Below the pieces are notes generated by a model. That model was not told where the DNA came from. It saw only the letters and a list, made by a program, of their open reading frames with translations, and did no database searches. A stretch of 64,000 nucleotides of DNA from Calycina herbarum (lineage: Eukaryota > Ascomycota > Leotiomycetes > Helotiales > Pezizellaceae), in the NCBI GenBank assembly GCA_001414485.1, contig LLEY01000071.1:241676-305675 (forward strand), given 5' to 3'. The position numbers and the translations under genes were made by a program. Below, in pieces: positions 60,136 through 64,000 of this stretch; positions within the stretch are counted from its first letter, which is position 1; every line of letters begins with the position of its first letter.

Positions 60136-60813
60136 ATATTGAGAGGTAAAGGTGTGGTATGAGCTTAGGAGTGGGAGCGAGTTGTTGAGATGAAGAGAGT
60201 TGGGTGTATTATCGTTCAAGTTTCATAATGTTTCCAAATCATCCATTTATGATTTCACCCCTCGCTTCTGCTGTTTTCCATTACAGCCCGTCACTTGACC
60301 ACCAGTTTCTTAAGAGAAGTGAGCATTACTCTGTGAACACAATTACTTGAGTAATTCGAGAACAACTAACCGAGAATTTTCAGAAGAGTCAAGAAAATAT
60401 CTGTCTTATTCTCCGACAGCTTCTCGAGACTGGAACGACACTTTCAACTATGTTTAACTGTTTCGTACACTCAAAGTAAGAAATAAAAAAAGTCTTAGGT
60501 TGAGAATTTCATATTATTTCCTTCACAGAAAGTAGGCAGAATGCTTAAGTGACGTTGTCTTGTGATCGAGAAGTGTTTGCCAGGACTTGGTGATGGCCCA
60601 TATCATCTTTTTTGGATATTCCCTAAACCCAGAATGGAACCAGGAGCTTTGTTGACCAGGACTGATCGAAATCATCACCGAAATAACATCAACATCCCTT
60701 GGATTCGTCCACAATCACCTAAGTCTTTAACCCAAAATTCGCTTCTCAAATGATCCCTCTCTCTTACGACCCAACCCCTAGAAAAAGACAAGTTACTCCC
60801 AAAGAGACTTCTC
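60136..60813. other. Convergent intergenic region
   Basis: 3' flanks of two convergent genes. Nothing further seen. Confidence 0.5.
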
Positions 60814-61702
60814 TCACCTCGGTGACCCCGAAAACCCATTCCCACCACCACCCATAAACTGCGACCTAGAATACACCTGCCCTTGTTGACCCTGTGAGCT
60901 TGAAACCATTCTCAAATCCTCAACCACACTCTGCCCACTATTCGAAGCAACCGAATACGCTCCATTCGCATTGTAAGAGTTGCTAGAGTTATTAGGATTG
61001 TGGGAAGGAAGAGCTCTTCGACTCGGTTGGTAAGGTGTAAAAGGACTCGAAGCAAGTTGACCGGAGCCGGGATGTAGAGGTGTGGATGCCCAGATTTGCG
61101 TTTGAGGGATATGTGATTGAGGCTGAGGCAGGTTTACAGGCGAGAAGGAATACGAACTTTGGGGCGGGGGTGAGGCTGTTGGGGTTGGGGATTTGCTTGA
61201 GGTGCTTTCTGTTGTGGGAGATGGAAGAGCTTTTTTCTTGGTGGTTCGCTTGCTGATTTTGGAGGTGGAGCTGGAGGTAGATTTAGATCTTGGATGGAGT
61301 ATTGGAGAATCAATTTGTGAGCGAGGGGCGGCTTTGGGGTCTTGGTTTTGGGGAAATGATTGTGTTGGCGGTGCTAATGACGTGTGAGCGAGGGAAAGAG
61401 GGGTGTTTGAGGTGTTTGGCTAACCTCCACCAATTGAGAATATATCTTGAAGTCTCCCACACGAACAAGTATCTAGTCTGTGCCCACAACTTTCAAGTGG
61501 TCGGCCGGGTTTTCGTACTTCGATTAAGACTCGGTCTGTGTGATTGCAAGATGTTGCTCTGTGACCTCTTATGCATGGTTGACTAGACACGAGTTAAGAT
61601 GTTGTGTTGGGAGTAGTTAAGAGTTGGCAGAAGCCTTCGCAGCTACGAGTGAGATGCGACAGTGGCGTACCATGAGTATTTGTAGCCATTAATGAGTGGC
61701 AT
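60814..61702 (-). CDS. Copper-fist transcription factor
   Basis: DNA-binding regulator of the Ace1/Mac1/Cuf1 class, nuclear, expected to sense copper. Exons: 61671-61702 (32 nt from ATG 61700-61702), 61425-61582 (or 61431-61582) and 60814-61373, about 249 residues. The N-terminal copper fist is complete: MPLINGYKYSC, CIRGHRATSCNH, the GRP minor-groove motif in EVRKPGRPLE, and CGHRLDTCSCGRLQDIFSIG. The zinc ligands are C11, C14, C23 and H25. The remainder is Ser/Thr/Pro/Gln-rich with a basic stretch (KISKRTTKKK), without a Mac1-type Cys-rich REPI/REPII array. The second intron (61374-61424 or 61374-61430) has a length divisible by three, and the reading frame meets TAG inside it. Splicing is supported by frame and domain integrity, not transcripts. 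It is head to head with a Ctr transporter. Confidence 0.88.
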
Positions 61703-62093
61703 CCTAAGTGAGTTCTAGCGGATGTGTGCAGAAATTCAAGGATTTGTTGAGATAAATCTTGTTACTTTCGAAGTTCAAATGCCAAAGTTCCCCAAGTGAA
61801 TGTCGAATGAACAATTCAAAAAGCCAAAAAGAAGAACAAAACCCCAGATCGTGATCACCAACAGATATAAGCACACCCCAAAGCCACCACTCTTGTATCC
61901 CCCAAGGTTGTCAACGCCACAAACGGCCTCAACGTGGGGCAAACCAAATCCTACCCATCTTCTAAACCAATAACCAACACTGAATATGCACTGATGGCGT
62001 TATTTCAAGCCTTCCAGTGGATTCAATCTTCTCAATGCAACAGAAATAACTGATCAGAAGTCCGAAGCATTCAAAAGTGTTCGTTTGTGCTAT

Positions 62094-62111
62094 TTTGCGC
62101 AGGTTTGCGCA
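62094..62111 (+). promoter_or_regulatory. Tandem copper-response-like elements
   Basis: Two exact TTTGCGCA copies at 62094-62101 and 62104-62111, start-to-start 10 bp, about one helical turn. They match the yeast Mac1 consensus TTTGC(T/G)C(A/G). Role inferred from the motif and the flanking genes. Confidence 0.6.
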
Positions 62112-62764
62112 AGTTTTTCCGAATGTCATTCCCCTGTTCGTAACAACGCCGTTTTTTTTATGGGGCAGTCTTTCCCGATGAACCTCGTCGGGGAGATGCA
62201 TTCGTGCTTTTGAGGAGGAAATACAGTTGAGTTATTGGAACCAAGTAATGTTTGTTCGGCAAGAGTTCCGAGAGGGGGCGGAAGTCGATGGAGGAATGTT
62301 GGTTTTGTGCATGTGTGCATGGAGATGGTGTGGATACGATCTGAATGATTGGGTTGAAATGGGAACCCCCACATTTGAGTTAGTTTCCAGTGGAGATTAA
62401 GCAATGGGTTTGTAAACAAGATGATCTCGACAGCACTCGCTTGATGAGTGGAAAGTCCAAGTTTCGAACTACAGCAACATCAATATTGGAGAATCGACGA
62501 ACAGTTCATACATTATTATTTTCCTAGAATTATTTTATTGAGTCTACATATATAAACCCTCAGCTCAAAGTCTTCATACCCCCCCTTGGGGTTACACCTA
62601 ACGCTGCATCTCCAATTTGAGCAAGTAACTTCGCAACATAATGCCTCTAGCATCGCCCCAAAGCGGATTAATAAAAGATAGACAACAAGGTATACTGCCT
62701 TCCCTCCCGATGGCATAAAACAAAAACAGTCAACCTAATTTCCCTTACGACGATTCCGCACATG

Positions 62765-62772
62765 TTTGCGCT
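62765..62772 (+). promoter_or_regulatory. Single TTTGCGC element near the Ctr start
   Basis: TTTGCGCT, 165 bp before the transporter ATG. It shares seven bases with the tandem pair; the eighth differs from the Mac1 consensus. Confidence 0.45.
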
Positions 62773-62936
62773 GGTTTGAGCCCTATTCCCAGCCCGTCAG
62801 ACTTGTCTTGGCGGAATGGTCTGCTCCGTTGAAATTTGTATATCATGATTGAAACTGAGTAGGTGCAATTGTTCTTCGTCCGTGGTTCGTATGTTGTTGA
62901 ACCTCAAACCCCGCCTTTGAAATATCAGTTCGGAAA

Positions 62937-63820
62937 ATGAATATGGATATGGGTATGGACATGGCGACTTCGACCGCGATGAACATGGTAACAGCGACGA
63001 CGGCGACGGTAGCCTCAACAATGATGAGTATGGCCTCAAGCACGGAGACAGCGACGACGGAAGCAACCTCAACAGCAACAGTAATGGCAATGTCAATGTC
63101 GATGGGAGGAAGCAACGACTGTAAAGTCTCGGTAAGCTCTTCCGTAACACTCCTCGGACTGAACCCATATCATACTCCTCCAGCACTTGCAACTTTGACC
63201 CAAACACGAACAGTTCACCACATCGTGTTCCTCATCAAGCACTCATAACTCCATCCCCAACATACACCCCGTCCCCTCCAAAAAACCCCTAACATTCCCC
63301 ATAGATGCTCCTAAACTGGACAACAATAGACGCCTGTTTCCTAACCTCCTTCCTCCGCATCTCCTCCCACTTCACATTCTTCCTCGCCTGTCTCTCAGCC
63401 TTTCTCCTCGTCCTCTCCCTCGAATTCCTGCGTCAGCTCCAAAGAAAATACGATCGCTATCTCTTATCCCGGAGCAATATCCCAAAGGATGAAGAATATT
63501 CCATACCAACGGACATGGAAGAGAAGCTCTTTGATAAAGACGAGGCTCTTCCATTACCAAAAGAACGAACTATTGTAATACTGGTAGAACAGTTAACAAG
63601 GGGTGCATTACATGTTTCCCAATTCGCGGTGAGTTATTGTGCCATGCTTTTGTATATGAGTAGCAATGGCATGTCTCCCCCTTCTTCCCCTCTACCCTCT
63701 TCATCTTCATTCCACGTTAATACTTGTTTAGGATATATCATCATCTCAATTCTTTGCGGTGCTTTAGTCGGATTCGCGTTATTTACTAGAGATACTTTGA
63801 GACCGGGTGCTAGAGGGTAA
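62937..63820 (+). CDS. Ctr-family copper transporter
   Basis: High-affinity Cu(I) importer family, three transmembrane helices, normally a trimer in plasma or vacuolar membrane. Exons: 62937-63131, 63305-63668 and 63732-63820, 215 residues. The Met-rich N-terminus (MNMDMGMDM, later MAMSMSMGG) carries Mets copper-binding motifs. The family junction CKVSMLLNWTTIDACFLTSF leads into helix 1. Helix 2 contains the essential MxxxM (SYCAMLLYM), and helix 3 GALVG. The intron at 63669-63731 starts GCATGT, is 63 nt long and has no stop in frame, so it could be mistaken for coding. Splicing it restores MSSNGYIIISILCGALVGF, as in relatives. The region downstream of 63820 begins GTAAGC-like, so a further 3' exon is possible. 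Divergent from the copper-fist gene. Confidence 0.9.
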
Positions 63821-64000
63821 GCTTGTCTCTTGTCTTGATTTTTGACATTTGATAGGTGTGGGCGCTGACTTGAAAAAGGGGGGTTGAGGTTAAGGAAAAG
63901 GATTGTTGTGGATAGATAACTTTAAGCGGGTGGAGTTAATGGAGCACTTGTATTCATTTGGTACATAGTTCAAAATTGGGGGGGGGGGGGGGGGGGGGGG
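63821..64000. other. Window end with 23-nt G run
   Basis: 3' flank of the transporter; bases 63978-64000 are all G, which may be a true homopolymer or a contig-end artefact. Confidence 0.6.

Larger units (their letters stand above)
61703..62936. promoter_or_regulatory. Shared intergenic region of the copper-fist and Ctr genes
   Basis: A 1.23-kb space between divergent start codons. It contains the TTTGCGC elements listed separately. Open frames here (such as 62126-62419, -) have no motif and are not called. Confidence 0.6.

Noticed and set aside
62126..62419. 97-codon minus-strand frame in the copper-gene intergenic region
   Set aside because: No motif; it lies next to the tandem regulatory elements and probably is leader or promoter sequence.
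1..64000. CRISPR arrays, bacterial operons, rRNA genes
   Set aside because: None seen; gene structure is clearly eukaryotic.

Overview
The window looks like nuclear DNA of a filamentous ascomycete (Pezizomycotina). Genes are split by many short introns (mostly 45-95 nt), intergenic regions are long and AT-rich, and the protein families are typical of moulds: a STAND/NACHT-ankyrin receptor, DAL5-type and DHA2-type MFS carriers, a Fung_rhodopsin-type membrane protein, cyanide hydratase and a copper-fist regulator. The family mix suggests a plant-associated Leotiomycete, but that lineage is inference only. I assembled the exon structures by hand from splice signals, reading frame and family knowledge.

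Layout. 1-3241 (-): cytosolic isoleucyl-tRNA synthetase, 3' end outside the window, with a 16-nt micro-exon. 4501-5031 (-): small Ser-rich protein. 7173-7286: degenerate tRNA-like unit. 7539-9333 (+): PLP aminotransferase with a 14-nt micro-exon and a GC-AG intron. 9521-10048 (-): single-pass membrane protein. 10.2-14.3 kb: AT-rich gene-free block with diverged repeats. 14368-16095 (-): DAL5-like MFS carrier. 18906-21921 (+): large conserved fungal protein. 23981-24148 (+): interrupted tRNA-Leu. 25367-26877 (-): seven-helix membrane protein with one apparent frame break. 27290-27688 (+): DUF4267-type protein.

28.6-34.2 kb is a gene graveyard: a DHA2 drug-carrier pseudogene, a cytochrome P450 pseudogene and coiled-coil relics. 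Beside it lies an apparently intact cyanide hydratase (35171-36479, +). An AT-rich, GATTA-repeat-bounded island follows (36.7-37.6 kb). 39565-45073 (-) encodes a 1,767-residue kinesin. 48889-50723 (+) is an acyltransferase-like gene. 51970-52245 is an almost perfect 276-bp foldback MITE. 52593-56994 (-) is a decayed NACHT-ankyrin receptor. 57805-58902 (+) encodes a glycine-zipper protein and 59794-60135 a small Cys protein.

The most coherent functional unit is at the right end: a copper-fist transcription factor (60814-61702, -) head to head with a Ctr copper transporter (62937-63820, +). The shared 1.2-kb intergenic region carries two TTTGCGCA copies exactly 10 bp apart and a third TTTGCGC near the transporter. 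These match the yeast Mac1-type copper-response element. The copper-fist gene is split by introns and is not represented by any single long open frame.

Caution: several frame breaks fall in short homopolymers (26830-26834, 28904-28907, probably about 56750), so assembly error must be excluded before each is called biological.
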